The notes: generated from the sequence alone by a model not told the origin. A stretch of 64,000 bases of DNA from Pseudomonadales bacterium (GCA_024234325.1 JACKOJ010000006.1:62001-126000), one strand, 5' to 3'; positions 41,937 through 51,210 are shown, counted from the stretch's first letter. A program made the numbers and translations.

Positions 41937-43169
41937 TCAGTGCGATGGCGAAATCGCCTGGGCAGGCGCAACCCGCGACGCGTTGACGGCAGGCCCCAGG
42001 GCTGCCATCTGCCCCAGCAACAGCAGCACCAGCATACCCAGCGGTGCGTAATACCAGTCCAGTCGCGGAATATCGAAGGTGCGCACAAGAAAGATATTGA
42101 AGCCGATCGTCAGCACAGCACCAAACAATACTCCCGCAGCACTGATCAGAAGATTCTCCACCAGCAGATAACGTAAAATTCCACCCCGTGTCGCCCCCAG
42201 GGCGCGGCGGGTGCCAATCTGCTTGCGCCGCTTGTTGATGCTGAACACCGCCAGGCCGATGATGCCAAGCGCAGTGATAAAGATCAGCGTCCCGATCACG
42301 GTGTAGAGCACGCGCGCCATCGCCGTATCCATGCGATACAGTTCCGTGCGCATCTGCGCGACCGATTTATTGTTCATCAGAATACGATCATAGCCGGCAC
42401 CGGCCAGGCGCTCCTCCACGTCCGCCATAAGTGCATCCCGCTGCCCGGGCACCGTTCTGACCAGATAGATGGAACTGTTATCAATGACCACGTCGGGAAT
42501 CATCAGGGAGCGCTCCACAATCCAGTCGGTCGCGTTGGGCCACGGAGACTGCAGCCTCTCGACAATGCCGATAATCCGCAGCGGTTTGTCTTCCGCGCTG
42601 TAAATGGTGCGCCCCACCGCCTGCAATCCCTCGCCGGGAAACATTTCCTCGGCCAGTGCCAGCGAGACAATGATCTGATCAGCGCTACGCGTTTCAGTCG
42701 CAGTGCGGCGCCTGACGTCTTCCGGAGTGAAATCGCGACCGGCAACGAGTGTTAGCCCCATCGTGTTGAGCGCGTGCTCATCCACACTGTACTGGGCGGC
42801 GGGCACGGTCAGCTCGCGCCGTCCCGGCTCAATGGCGTAGCCACTTGAAGAACCGCTGCCACTGGCGGGCACCGCATTGACGCGGGAGGCATCGACCACA
42901 CCCGGCAGTTGCCGGATCATGTCCAGGTCTTCGTCGATCAACACCTGGGCGTTGATACTGCTGTCGAAACCGAAACTCCTGATCGAGAAAATATCATCCT
43001 CTTCCATGCCGGTTGGGCTGGTGATTTTCAGCGTGCGGTCATGAATGATGTCGATGGCATTGACGATGACGGTCATCGTAAACGCGATCTGCAACGCAAT
43101 CAGGACCACGCCCAGCTTGTTGCGCATCAGCGCGCGGGTAATCGGTCCCAGCTCCAGAGAACTTGTCAT
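41937..43169 (-). CDS. ABC transporter permease, MacB/FtsX type (second permease)
   Basis: 410 residues with one N-terminal helix (LGVVLIALQIAFTMTVIVNAI), a periplasmic MacB_PCD-like domain of about 230 residues, and three C-terminal FtsX helices (VLYTVIGTLIFITALGIIGL; ISAAGVLFGAVLTIGFNIFL; LGMLVLLLLGQMAALGPA). RRKQIGTRRALGATRGGILRYLL is the conserved loop that contacts the ATPase. It is the last gene of a four-gene operon and begins ten bases after the first permease. The two permeases probably form a heterodimer. The substrate may be a peptide or lipoprotein-like molecule, as in other MacAB-like machines; not shown by the sequence. Confidence 0.92.
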   Translation of the reverse strand: MTSSLELGPITRALMRNKLGVVLIALQIAFTMTVIVNAIDIIHDRTLKITSPTGMEEDDIFSIRSFGFDSSINAQVLIDEDLDMIRQLPGVVDASRVNAVPASGSGSSSGYAIEPGRRELTVPAAQYSVDEHALNTMGLTLVAGRDFTPEDVRRRTATETRSADQIIVSLALAEEMFPGEGLQAVGRTIYSAEDKPLRIIGIVERLQSPWPNATDWIVERSLMIPDVVIDNSSIYLVRTVPGQRDALMADVEERLAGAGYDRILMNNKSVAQMRTELYRMDTAMARVLYTVIGTLIFITALGIIGLAVFSINKRRKQIGTRRALGATRGGILRYLLVENLLISAAGVLFGAVLTIGFNIFLVRTFDIPRLDWYYAPLGMLVLLLLGQMAALGPAVNASRVAPAQAISPSH

Positions 43170-43178
43170 GATCCTCTC

Positions 43179-44489
43179 CTATTCCGCTTTCAGATGAATC
43201 GCGGGATTGACGTTGCAGGCCCGCCAGATCGGATAAAGACCTGCAATGATGGTGCTGATCACCGCCAGCGCAATGGTGATGGCGGCCACGGTCAGGTCCA
43301 GATGCATCCACTCGTTGTTGACGCGCTCTCCCCCCATCAGAATTTTCACGCCTTCCAGCCCGAGGGAGGCAACACCCAGCCCGAGCACGCCGCCAATCGC
43401 GCCGAGAAAGCCGGCCTCAATGACGTGTTGCCGGAACAGCGCTCCCTTATGGGCACCCAGCGCCTGGCGCACGCCAATTTCCGCCGCCTTGCCGAGAAAT
43501 TTTGAGAGCAACAGGCCCACCGTGTTCAGCAGACAGACGGCCAGCAGCATCGCCGCCAGCGCCGACAGAATGCGGGTCTCGTCCGGCTGCACCTCACGCT
43601 TCGCCATCCATTCGCGCACATTGAACAGGCGCTTCTCTATCGGAATCTGCATACGCCCTGCAGCCCGCTCCTGCGCCACATAACTGGCCAGATAATCCGC
43701 ATAGATCTGTTGATCGTCTGGCGTCGGCAACTCCACCCAGAACTGAATCCAGGCACACTCGGCGTTGAGGAAGGACTCGAAACTGCTGTCCTTTGGCGGT
43801 TCCCAGCAATTGGTGTTGCCGGAGCGACGCAACTGCTGCCCGACGATCAGCGACCAGGGGATATAGGCTTCTTCTGCCCGGTTGAAGGCGCCGTTGTTCT
43901 CATCAAAGAATTTGGGCGCAGGCTCCCAGTAGTCGAGGACGCCCACCACGGTGAAATGGATGCCCTGCAGCTCCACATCGCGCCCCACGGAATTCTCGCC
44001 ACCAAACAGACGCAGATTCAGATCCTGCGACAACACGATGACTTGCTGCTGTGTGTCATCTGCCGCGCGATCCCAGCCGCCGCCAAACTCGAAGGGCACG
44101 TCAAACATGGTGAAGAAGTCTGCCGTGTTGCCCCGCCCATCCACAAAAAAGGGCGACAGATCCGGATTGGAAGGCTCCAGAACCGCCATGAATTTGGAAC
44201 TGGCGGAATGGGCATAGGCAAACGGCGCATCAAGAAGCGCCAGAGTGTCCACATAGGCCATCTGGGGCTGATTCGAGGTATCGGGGATGGCAGGATTGCC
44301 ATAGTCAAGCTGAAGATGAAACAGTTGTCCGCTCTTCTGTGGAATCGGGTCACCGCCCATAAAATAATTGAGCGTGAAGATCACCATGTAGGCCCCTACG
44401 CCCACCGCCACAGCCAGCACCATCAAAGTGCTCAGCACCGGGTTGCGTTTGTAGCTCAGCATGCTCAGGCGTACGTAGTACAGAAACAT
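43179..44489 (-). CDS. ABC transporter permease, MacB/FtsX type (first permease)
   Basis: 436 residues with the same four-helix layout as its downstream partner: an N-terminal helix (VLAVAVGVGAYMVIFTLNYF), a large periplasmic domain, then three helices with KAAEIGVRQALGAHKGALFRQHV as the ATPase-contact loop. The periplasmic domains of the two permeases differ strongly, which suggests distinct faces of a heterodimeric transporter. It follows the ATPase gene by 14 bases. Confidence 0.92.
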   Translation of the reverse strand: MFLYYVRLSMLSYKRNPVLSTLMVLAVAVGVGAYMVIFTLNYFMGGDPIPQKSGQLFHLQLDYGNPAIPDTSNQPQMAYVDTLALLDAPFAYAHSASSKFMAVLEPSNPDLSPFFVDGRGNTADFFTMFDVPFEFGGGWDRAADDTQQQVIVLSQDLNLRLFGGENSVGRDVELQGIHFTVVGVLDYWEPAPKFFDENNGAFNRAEEAYIPWSLIVGQQLRRSGNTNCWEPPKDSSFESFLNAECAWIQFWVELPTPDDQQIYADYLASYVAQERAAGRMQIPIEKRLFNVREWMAKREVQPDETRILSALAAMLLAVCLLNTVGLLLSKFLGKAAEIGVRQALGAHKGALFRQHVIEAGFLGAIGGVLGLGVASLGLEGVKILMGGERVNNEWMHLDLTVAAITIALAVISTIIAGLYPIWRACNVNPAIHLKAE

Positions 44490-44503
44490 GTCGCGTATCC
44501 CCC

Positions 44504-45211
44504 TCAGGCAGCCGTGCTCTCGCTGTTGATGACATCACTGTTGATGACGTCGCTCTGAATGCGTCCGTCGAGAATGTGCACATTGCGCGCACTGCGGCTG
44601 GCCAGCCCCACATCGTGGGTCACCATGATGATGGTCGTACCCTGCTGGTTGATCTCCTGCAGCAGCTCCATCACCCCGGCAGCGGTATTGGAATCCAGAT
44701 TCCCGGTGGGCTCATCCGCCAGCAGAAAGCGAGGCTCGCCCACCAGCGCGCGCGCAATGGCCACGCGCTGCTGCTGCCCGCCGGAGAGCTGCGACGGCAG
44801 ATGTTTCTTGCGCGCGAGAAGCCCCACCGATTCCAGTGCGCGCTCGATGCGTTCGCGCCGCTCCGCCGCGCCCATGCCCCGGTAGCGCAGCGGCACGTCC
44901 ACGTTGTCGAAGAGATTGAGGTCGGGCATCAGATTGAAGCTCTGGAAGATGAACCCGATTTTCTGATTGCGCAGTTTTGCGCGCTGATAATCGTTCATGT
45001 GCGACACGTCCTGCCCGTCGAGCAGATACTGTCCGCTGTCGAACGTCTCCAGCAGACCGGCGATGTTCAGGAAGGTTGTCTTGCCGCAACCGGACGGGCC
45101 GGTGACGGTCACGAATTCCCCTTCCTTCACCTCCAGACTGAAGTCCGCCAGCGCCTGGGTCTGCACCAGCTCCGTGCGAAAGCGTTTGTTGATATTGATC
45201 ATGTTCAGCAT
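44504..45211 (-). CDS. ABC transporter ATPase (MacB/LolD type)
   Basis: 235 residues. Walker A is GPSGCGKTTFLN, the signature is LSGGQQQRVAIARAL, and Walker B is FLLADEPTGNLDS. TGNLDS and the overall length place it with the LolD/MacB/FtsE group of mechanotransmission transporters. The C-terminus carries SDVINSDVINS, produced by a 15-bp direct repeat in the DNA. It sits between the adaptor gene (17-base gap) and the first permease. Confidence 0.94.
   Translation of the reverse strand: MLNMININKRFRTELVQTQALADFSLEVKEGEFVTVTGPSGCGKTTFLNIAGLLETFDSGQYLLDGQDVSHMNDYQRAKLRNQKIGFIFQSFNLMPDLNLFDNVDVPLRYRGMGAAERRERIERALESVGLLARKKHLPSQLSGGQQQRVAIARALVGEPRFLLADEPTGNLDSNTAAGVMELLQEINQQGTTIIMVTHDVGLASRSARNVHILDGRIQSDVINSDVINSESTAA
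44525..44554 (-). repeat. 15-bp tandem repeat at the end of the ATPase gene
   Basis: GTTGATGACATCACT (44525-44539) is followed by GTTGATGACGTCGCT (44540-44554). It duplicates five residues (DVINS) of the ATPase tail without changing the frame. Confidence 0.8.
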
Positions 45212-45228
45212 CAGTTTGTCTCCCGGAT

Positions 45229-46503
45229 TCAGTCGTTGACCAGAACGGTCTCGGCGTTGTTGAAGGCGTCGGTGCTGGAGACCACGATGCGATCGCCCTC
45301 GTCCAGTCCTTCGAGAATTTCCACACTACTGAGGCTCGTCGCGCCAATCACAATGCTGGTGCGGTAGGCCATGCCATCGCGCAGACGATAGGCCACACGC
45401 CCGTTGCCGCTCTCCACAAACTGCCCCCTCGGCACCATCAGTACCTGATGTTTTTCTTCGAGCAGAATGCGGGTAGTCAGGCGCTGGTTCTGGCGCAGAT
45501 TCTCCGGTGCGGGTCTGTTGAAACGCAGGCGCCCCGTCACCTGGTTGCCGATGATTTCCGGCGACACCGCGACCAGCGTGGCGGGATACAGATCGGTGCC
45601 GGTTCGCACCTCGGCCACCATGCCGATCGCCAGATCGTTGACGTAGGTCTCCGGCACCTGCACCTCGACCTCGAAGGCGGTGAGATCCACCACGCTGAGC
45701 ACCGGCTGATTGCGCGCCACATTGGTCTTCTGCTCGGTCAGCAGATTGCCGACAATGCCGTTCACCGGAGAGCGCAGCGTCAGCTCCTCCACCTGGCGGT
45801 TCAGGTCTTCCACCAGCAGGGTCTGCTGTTCTACCGCGAGCCTGCGGGTCTGCAGCTCGAAATCGAGCCGCTCCACCACCAGCCCGGCATCCAGGTCGGC
45901 GTGGTGATGCAGCACCTCGGCGGTCTCCAGGCTGTCCCGAGCCCGGTCCAGATCCACCTGCGTCATCACGCCCTGGTCGTAGGCACGCTGCGCTCGCTCC
46001 AGCTCCCGCTGGGCTGCCTTGAGCGCAATGGCCACCGAATCGCGGCTCTTCTGGCTTTCCAGCCGCTGCTGCTCGCCGCTGATGCGCTGGCGGTCGTATT
46101 CCACATTCAAAGAGCTGAGCCGGGAACGTTCCTGCAGCAGACGGTTCTGAATCTCGGGGCTGTCGATGCTGGCGATCGGGTCGCCCGCCTGCACGCTGTC
46201 GCCGGAATCCACCAGAAAGGTGATGGTGCCCGACTCGCTGGCGTACAGCGTCGGGCTGATGGCCGCCACGACCCGTCCCTGCACCGTCACATCACGAATG
46301 AAATCACCACGGGTCACCTCGCCGAAACGAAGCCGTTCGGCGGCGACAGACGCCTGCGCGCGACTCCAGTTCTGCACCACAGGAAACAGAAACAGCAGTG
46401 CCAGCATCGCTGCCACGACAAGAATGAGAAACGTACGAAGAGTCCGGCTTCGCGCCGGGGCTTCCAGGGGCGTGTCCTGCGCCGAGGTATCGCTGATCTT
46501 CAT
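45229..46503 (-). CDS. HlyD/MacA-type periplasmic adaptor of the ABC exporter
   Basis: 424 residues with one N-terminal membrane anchor (TFLILVVAAMLALLFLFPVV). A lipoyl-like half (VVAAISPTLYASESGTITFLV … LRSPVNGIVGNLL) is split by a long coiled coil of about 110 residues, and a beta-barrel domain follows (VTGRLRFNRPA … TTRILLEE). This is the adaptor fold that links inner-membrane transporters to an outer-membrane channel. It is the first gene of the operon adaptor-ATPase-permease-permease. No TolC-like gene is included, so a housekeeping TolC would be needed. Confidence 0.92.
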   Translation of the reverse strand: MKISDTSAQDTPLEAPARSRTLRTFLILVVAAMLALLFLFPVVQNWSRAQASVAAERLRFGEVTRGDFIRDVTVQGRVVAAISPTLYASESGTITFLVDSGDSVQAGDPIASIDSPEIQNRLLQERSRLSSLNVEYDRQRISGEQQRLESQKSRDSVAIALKAAQRELERAQRAYDQGVMTQVDLDRARDSLETAEVLHHHADLDAGLVVERLDFELQTRRLAVEQQTLLVEDLNRQVEELTLRSPVNGIVGNLLTEQKTNVARNQPVLSVVDLTAFEVEVQVPETYVNDLAIGMVAEVRTGTDLYPATLVAVSPEIIGNQVTGRLRFNRPAPENLRQNQRLTTRILLEEKHQVLMVPRGQFVESGNGRVAYRLRDGMAYRTSIVIGATSLSSVEILEGLDEGDRIVVSSTDAFNNAETVLVND

Positions 46504-46636
46504 GGGAGAACCACTGTCAGAGCTTCTATTTCTTCTCCGACGTCAGCAAATCCAAAAGGGTTTAGAGAGGCGGGCTTGCCAGCGGACATCCCGCTCTGGC
46601 AGGCTGCGCACTTTGAACGGAAGGACGCGACACCGC

Positions 46637-47026
46637 ATGACACCTCACGACTGCCCCTGCCACAGCGGCAAAGCCTTCACGCGCTGCTGCGGCCCCTTTC
46701 TCAGCGGCAAGGACAATCCGCGCACCGTGACGCAACTCATGCGCTCGCGATACTGCGCGTTTGCACTGGGCGGCTGCGGGCAATACCTGTTCGACACCTG
46801 GCACCCCGCGCATCGCGGTGCGCTGCAGCCCGAAGACCTGGATGCCCGCGAACTGGAATGGTTGCACCTGAGCGTGGTGGATGCACAGCAGACAGGAGAT
46901 CGGGGCACGGTCGAATTCATCGCCCGCTTCCGGGACGCGCAGGGCACTGAAGGCCAACACCATGAACGCTCCCGCTTCCTGCGGGAACAGGGACGCTGGC
47001 GGTATCTGGACGGGGATGTACGCTAG
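46637..47026 (+). CDS. ychJ: YchJ/UPF0225 family zinc-binding protein
   Basis: 129 residues from the ATG at 46637 (GGAAGGAC upstream). The N-terminus has the family start CPCHSGKAFTRCCGPFLSG with four cysteines for zinc, then LMRSRYCAFALGG and WLHLSVVDAQQ. The C-terminal part, HERSRFLREQGRWRYLDG, is the NTF2-like end. The family is conserved but its role is not settled. It is convergent with the large secreted protein gene; the inverted repeat CTAGGGC…GCCCTAG at the stop may separate them. Confidence 0.9.
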   Translation: MTPHDCPCHSGKAFTRCCGPFLSGKDNPRTVTQLMRSRYCAFALGGCGQYLFDTWHPAHRGALQPEDLDARELEWLHLSVVDAQQTGDRGTVEFIARFRDAQGTEGQHHERSRFLREQGRWRYLDGDVR

Positions 47027-47042
47027 GGCCTGTACGCCCTAG
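47023..47042. repeat. Short inverted repeat at the ychJ stop
   Basis: CTAGGGC and GCCCTAG are separated by six bases, and a third partial copy (GCCTGTATGCCCTAG) follows directly. It lies between convergent genes and could end transcription weakly. Confidence 0.4.
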
Positions 47043-47054
47043 AGCCTGTATGCC

Positions 47055-49583
47055 CTAGTCCAGGGCTTCCGCGTAGAAACCGATGCCTTCGTAGGTCCAG
47101 TCCGGGGACGCCTCCATGCCCTGCCTCTCCGTCTCACTGGTGGTGAAGGCATGCCGGTTCAGGGTGTGGCTGTAGAAGCGATACACGGCCCGCTCCCTGG
47201 CCTGAAAACCCGGATTGGGATCACTGGCATACACGTCGAAGGCGATACCCTCGAAGACAAAGGGCCAGGCACCGCTGTCGCCCTGCGCCTTCACATAGTC
47301 CCGCTCCTCTTCACTGATGGTGAAGAAGTGGTGCCCCGTCTCGGTGTTGTAGAAACGGTACAGCGGCACGGCACCGGAATAGGAATGGGCGGTCTGGTAT
47401 TTCGGTCCCTGATAGACATAGGGCCAGTCAGTGCCCTTCTCATTGTCCGGGCCTGCATTGCGCACGACCTCACTGCGCTCCTGTGGGTTGGTGGTGTAGA
47501 AGAAGGCCTGCGACAGCACGTTGAAGAAACGGTAGACGGGCGCCGTATTGCGGTCATCCGCCAGCGGCGCAGTATTGGCCTGGGCCTCGCCCCAGTAGCG
47601 AATATCGGCAATCGCTACCGTTCTGTCCTGAAAATGCAGACGTTCGACATCCGGCTGCACGGTATCGACTTCCGGGTTGCCAAGCCCCACCCGGGACTTC
47701 ACACTCACCACGCCTGTTACCGGATGCCGGGACAGCAGATAGTCGGCGTAGGCATGGGGAAATTCCACCGTGTCCACGCCATCACCGCCGTAATACACGT
47801 TGCCGCCATTGCCCCCGTTGAGTAGATCGTCGCCCGCACCACCCATGAGAATGTCATCGCCCTCGTAGGCGAACAGGGTGTCGGCCTGCGGCCCGCCCAG
47901 GAGCACATCATCGCCCAGGTAGACCCGGCGCATCAGCGCCTCGCCGGAAAGGGACGCAGCAGCGGTGGCGGGAACCGACACGCCGGATACCTGATAGGCC
48001 TCCACACCATCCACCAGATAACGCAGTGTTTGGAGCATGCGCTGGCCTCGGGGAAGCGTCTTGCGATAGCCCAGTTCGCGGGTATAGGCATGCCCCTCGT
48101 GCTGCAGCACGGCAGTCTCCGTGTCGAGCAGGGCATTCTCGATTGCCTCGCTCTGCGTGCTGAGCGATGCCGTGTCCCAGGGCAAGGCGCTGAAGGGCAT
48201 GGCACGGGTATCGACGGTTTGCAGCACGGCAGGAAGCGCCACGCCGCTGTTGATAAGGCTGAGGGAATAGGTCTCCGGCAGAACAGGCTGACCCGACTCA
48301 TCAAATTCCACGCGATCGTGCGGGGAATCCAGACTGAACGCGGCCTCCCGCTCCACCGGAAGCGCGGCATAGCGGAATACAGCCTCCTCGCTGCCATCCC
48401 AGCCTTGAGTAAAATGCAGATTGCCCGAGTCGTCCATCAGGCTGCTGCGTAGCTGCTCATGTGCCGGTTCACTGACCTGATTGAAGTCAGCCACCTCCGA
48501 CAGGGCACCCGCTGGCGTCAGACGGAACACATTGCGTGAGCCATAGCCCAGCACGAACAGGTTCTGTGCAGCATCGACGTGAATCTCTCCTACCTGACGC
48601 AGAGGGTTGCCGAAGCTTTGGCAGGGCGGAAGGTCTCTCGGGCTAGTGCTTTCACCGGCGCACACCAGCTTCCCTGTTCCGTCGCCGGTCTCGTCCAGCA
48701 CACGCTCCAGGCCCAGTGCCTCCGAATAGCGGAACACGCTGTTGGGATCCTGCGAGCGGCTGAAATAGAGATTGCCGAAATCGTCCACGGCAAGGGCAAA
48801 CGCGCCGAGACTGTCGCCCGGCAGCAGCGCCGGAAAGTCCTGTTGCCGCAGGAGTACGCTACCTTCCCCGGAGGCCGTGAACCGGAAGATAGCGTGAGCG
48901 GAGGCGAGATAGAAATTGCCCTGGGCATCGCTGATCAGATCGCCGGGTTCAGAGAAGGGAACCCCATCGATCCCGGCAGCGCCCAGCACCTGGGAGATAT
49001 TGCCGTCGGGCGCAAGCCGCAGCACGTTCCCCGACCCGGAGGCAGCCACCATGAGGACATCGGACGTTCGGTCCAGGGACACCTGCTCCGGGGTATCCAG
49101 GGGATGACCCGCCCCTTCGCCCGCCGCTCCAATGAGTTCGGTGACGCTGCCGTCGATGCCAACGCGCACCAGATTGTGAGAGTACATGCCGACGGCGTAG
49201 AGAGTGCCTGCGGCATCGACATCAAAATCCGCAACTCCATTGAGAGGCACACCGGAGGATAGCCCGTCATGGTGGTCTTCCCGGGATTCCGGGTCCGGGT
49301 TCAGCACAGAGACTTCGGGAAGTTGCAGGGGAAAGTTTGCTGCAAAGATTTGTTGGGCAAACCCGTCCGGATGAATGCGCACCAGGCCCTTGTTGAGTCC
49401 TGTGATCCGGGCATAGAGATTGCCCACCGCGTCCGTTCCGTAAGGCCCCGTCAAATGGGAGTAACGCCCATAGAGATCACTGCCGCGACCGATCACCCGC
49501 TCCATTTCCTGGGCATGAATGCCCTGCCACAGCACGCTGCCGAGCAGACCTGCCATGAGTGCTGATCGTCGAAATAGGCGCAT
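47055..49583 (-). CDS. Large secreted protein: propeller, RTX-like repeats and DUF5648
   Basis: 842 residues from the ATG at 49583, preceded by a GGAG-rich stretch; a longer frame upstream has no signal peptide at its start. A signal peptide ends at IHAQ. Residues about 25-400 look like an NHL-type beta-propeller (repeated GNLYARITGLNKG, GTLYAVGMYSHN, GNFYLASAHAI, NLYFSRSQ). Residues about 590-660 have RTX-like nonapeptides (YEGDDILMGGAGDDLLNGG). The last 150 residues are three DUF5648 repeats, with VYRFFNVLSQAFFYTT, LYRFYNTETGHHFFTI and VYRFYSHTLNRHAFTT. Probably extracellular and calcium-binding; function unknown. Confidence 0.82.
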   Translation of the reverse strand: MRLFRRSALMAGLLGSVLWQGIHAQEMERVIGRGSDLYGRYSHLTGPYGTDAVGNLYARITGLNKGLVRIHPDGFAQQIFAANFPLQLPEVSVLNPDPESREDHHDGLSSGVPLNGVADFDVDAAGTLYAVGMYSHNLVRVGIDGSVTELIGAAGEGAGHPLDTPEQVSLDRTSDVLMVAASGSGNVLRLAPDGNISQVLGAAGIDGVPFSEPGDLISDAQGNFYLASAHAIFRFTASGEGSVLLRQQDFPALLPGDSLGAFALAVDDFGNLYFSRSQDPNSVFRYSEALGLERVLDETGDGTGKLVCAGESTSPRDLPPCQSFGNPLRQVGEIHVDAAQNLFVLGYGSRNVFRLTPAGALSEVADFNQVSEPAHEQLRSSLMDDSGNLHFTQGWDGSEEAVFRYAALPVEREAAFSLDSPHDRVEFDESGQPVLPETYSLSLINSGVALPAVLQTVDTRAMPFSALPWDTASLSTQSEAIENALLDTETAVLQHEGHAYTRELGYRKTLPRGQRMLQTLRYLVDGVEAYQVSGVSVPATAAASLSGEALMRRVYLGDDVLLGGPQADTLFAYEGDDILMGGAGDDLLNGGNGGNVYYGGDGVDTVEFPHAYADYLLSRHPVTGVVSVKSRVGLGNPEVDTVQPDVERLHFQDRTVAIADIRYWGEAQANTAPLADDRNTAPVYRFFNVLSQAFFYTTNPQERSEVVRNAGPDNEKGTDWPYVYQGPKYQTAHSYSGAVPLYRFYNTETGHHFFTISEEERDYVKAQGDSGAWPFVFEGIAFDVYASDPNPGFQARERAVYRFYSHTLNRHAFTTSETERQGMEASPDWTYEGIGFYAEALD

Positions 49584-49764
49584 TGTCCCTGCTCCCCTGC
49601 AGTCCTGGTGAAGTGCCAACGCTACCACCAAGCAGCAATCCCGTCCATTCGCGGGGCGCCTGGAACCCTCGGCGACACGGCCAGCCGAGCCATCAGTGGA
49701 GTTCACGGGAGAATCGGCCGATAATGGCGACAGCAATCCCGGGACACACCGGAAGGACAGACCG

Positions 49765-50085
49765 ATGAAACGACTGACGATCTCCATGCTTGCCCTGCTG
49801 GCGGCAGGCCCCGCCTTTGCCCAGCCTCCGCTGAACACCTGCGAAGACATCCCCGAACTCGCCACGCTGGTGATGTCTCGGCGCCAGGTGAACTACGATG
49901 TCATGCTGATGATCAACTACATGAACTCCGAGTATTCCGACTACCCGGAGCTGATGACCTGGGCGCAGGCAATGATCGACATGGCCTACACACAGCCCAT
50001 GCCGGAAGACCCCGAGATGCGCCAGAAGCAGCTTGAGGACTTCGTGAAGCTCTGGCAGGACCGCTGCGAGGCGAAGCACTCCTAG
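49765..50085 (+). CDS. Small secreted protein, unknown function
   Basis: 106 residues from the ATG at 49765, with GGAAGGA ahead. A signal peptide ends at PAFAQ. The mature 85-residue part is helical and acidic with two cysteines (NTCEDIPEL and WQDRCEAKHS) that could form a disulfide. It has several Met/Tyr-rich stretches (YDVMLMINYMNSEYSDY). It is divergent from the large secreted protein gene. No family is recognised. Confidence 0.75.
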   Translation: MKRLTISMLALLAAGPAFAQPPLNTCEDIPELATLVMSRRQVNYDVMLMINYMNSEYSDYPELMTWAQAMIDMAYTQPMPEDPEMRQKQLEDFVKLWQDRCEAKHS

Positions 50086-50152
50086 CCCTCTTTGCCGGAG
50101 GGAAATCTATATCGCCAGCAGGGCTGGCTCCTATGGATTTTGAGCCACACTC

Positions 50153-50169
50153 ACTTTGCGACACAAAGA
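50153..50169. promoter_or_regulatory. Palindromic operator candidate, copy 1
   Basis: ACTTTGCGACACAAAGA contains the inverted repeat CTTTG-N5-CAAAG. It lies 39 bases before the membrane protein gene at 50208. The near-identical sequence ACTTTGCAGCACAAAGT precedes the third gene of this cluster. A plausible binding site for the winged-helix protein encoded between them. Confidence 0.6.
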
Positions 50170-50207
50170 ACTTGACGACCACTAAGATTTACGCGAGGCT
50201 TGCCGCC

Positions 50208-50828
50208 ATGAACTCTCCACTCGACCCGCAAACCGGCCCGCAGTTCAGCGCACAGCCCCAGGCCCTGCACCAGCGCGCGCAGGACAATCTGCATTTCATC
50301 CGCACCTCGATGGAACGCGCGACCTCGTTTACCGGGGTCTCGGGCAAGTCCTACTGCGTGGCGGGTGTCACCGTGCTGATCGCGACTGCGGTGGCCCAGC
50401 AACAATCTGGCCCCGCCGCCTGGCTGACGGTGTGGATGATCGAGCTGGCGCTGGCGGCCAGCATCATTCTGTGGATGACGATGCGCAAGGCACAGGCGCA
50501 GGGCGGCTCGCTGTGGTCCAGCAACGGCCGCAAGCTGCTGGCAGCCTTTACCCCGGCCATGGTCGTGGGCGGCGTGTTGACTGTGAGCTGTGCCCTGCAG
50601 GAAGCCTATGACTGGTTGCCAGGCATCTGGCTCAGCCTCTATGGCGCCGCGATCATGACTGCCGGGGCCTATTCCGTGGCCATCATCCCGGTGATGGGCG
50701 CCGTGCTGCTGCTGTGCGGCTCCGTGGTTCTGTTGCTCAATATCGACGCAGCGCTCCTGTTCGGCCTGATCATGGGCAGTGTGCACATCCTCTTTGGTCT
50801 GTTGATCTGGAGGTCCCATGGCGGCTAA
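50208..50828 (+). CDS. Multi-helix membrane protein, first gene of regulator cluster
   Basis: 206 residues from the ATG at 50208. The first 50 residues are polar; then about six membrane helices follow (VAGVTVLIATAVA; WMIELALAASIILWMTM; LAAFTPAMVVGGVLTVSC; LYGAAIMTAGAYSVAII; VMGAVLLLCGSVVLLL; GLIMGSVHILFGLLI). It overlaps the regulator gene by 11 bases. This membrane protein/winged-helix arrangement hints at a sensor or anti-regulator role, but no domain is recognised. Confidence 0.8.
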   Translation: MNSPLDPQTGPQFSAQPQALHQRAQDNLHFIRTSMERATSFTGVSGKSYCVAGVTVLIATAVAQQQSGPAAWLTVWMIELALAASIILWMTMRKAQAQGGSLWSSNGRKLLAAFTPAMVVGGVLTVSCALQEAYDWLPGIWLSLYGAAIMTAGAYSVAIIPVMGAVLLLCGSVVLLLNIDAALLFGLIMGSVHILFGLLIWRSHGG

Positions 50829-51195
50829 ACCCAAACCCGTAAAGAGCGCTCCCCAAACGGAAACCCCGGCGCTGTCCGCCCTCACCTCCACCAGTGGAGA
50901 ACGTGGTGACTTCGACCGTCTCATCCACGAACGCAGCCGCCTGGCGATTGTCAGCGCGCTCGCGGTGAACAAGTCCCTGAGCTTCAACGACCTGAAATCC
51001 GTGCTCGCCATCTCGGACGGCAACCTCAGCTCCCACGCGCGCAAGCTGGAGGACGCTGGCTATATCCTGTGCGAAAAACGCTTCGAGAACCGTGTGCCCA
51101 ACACCTGCTACAGCCTGACACCCGCAGGGAAAAAGGCACTGAAGCATTACATCTCGCACATGGAATCCCTGATCGCCGCCGTCAAACACAGTTAA
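50818..51195 (+). CDS. Winged-helix transcriptional regulator (MarR-like fold)
   Basis: 125 residues from an ATG with GGAGG six bases upstream. The N-terminal 30 residues are low-complexity. The rest is a winged helix: DRLIHERSRLAIVSALAVN, then FNDLKSVLAISDGNLSSHARKLEDAGYI as helix-turn-helix, then the wing ENRVPNTCYSLTPAGKKAL. This is the short HTH_34-like type often encoded beside DUF4153/DUF4173 membrane proteins. Two near-identical palindromes lie before the first and third genes of the cluster, so autoregulation is likely. Confidence 0.9.
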   Translation: MAAKPKPVKSAPQTETPALSALTSTSGERGDFDRLIHERSRLAIVSALAVNKSLSFNDLKSVLAISDGNLSSHARKLEDAGYILCEKRFENRVPNTCYSLTPAGKKALKHYISHMESLIAAVKHS

Positions 51196-51210
51196 AAAAT
51201 TTACCTGCAA

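Noticed and set aside
49584..49865. Upstream extension of the large secreted protein
   Set aside because: The extra 94 residues are Arg/Ser/Gly-rich with no domain, and would bury the signal peptide that begins at 49583.
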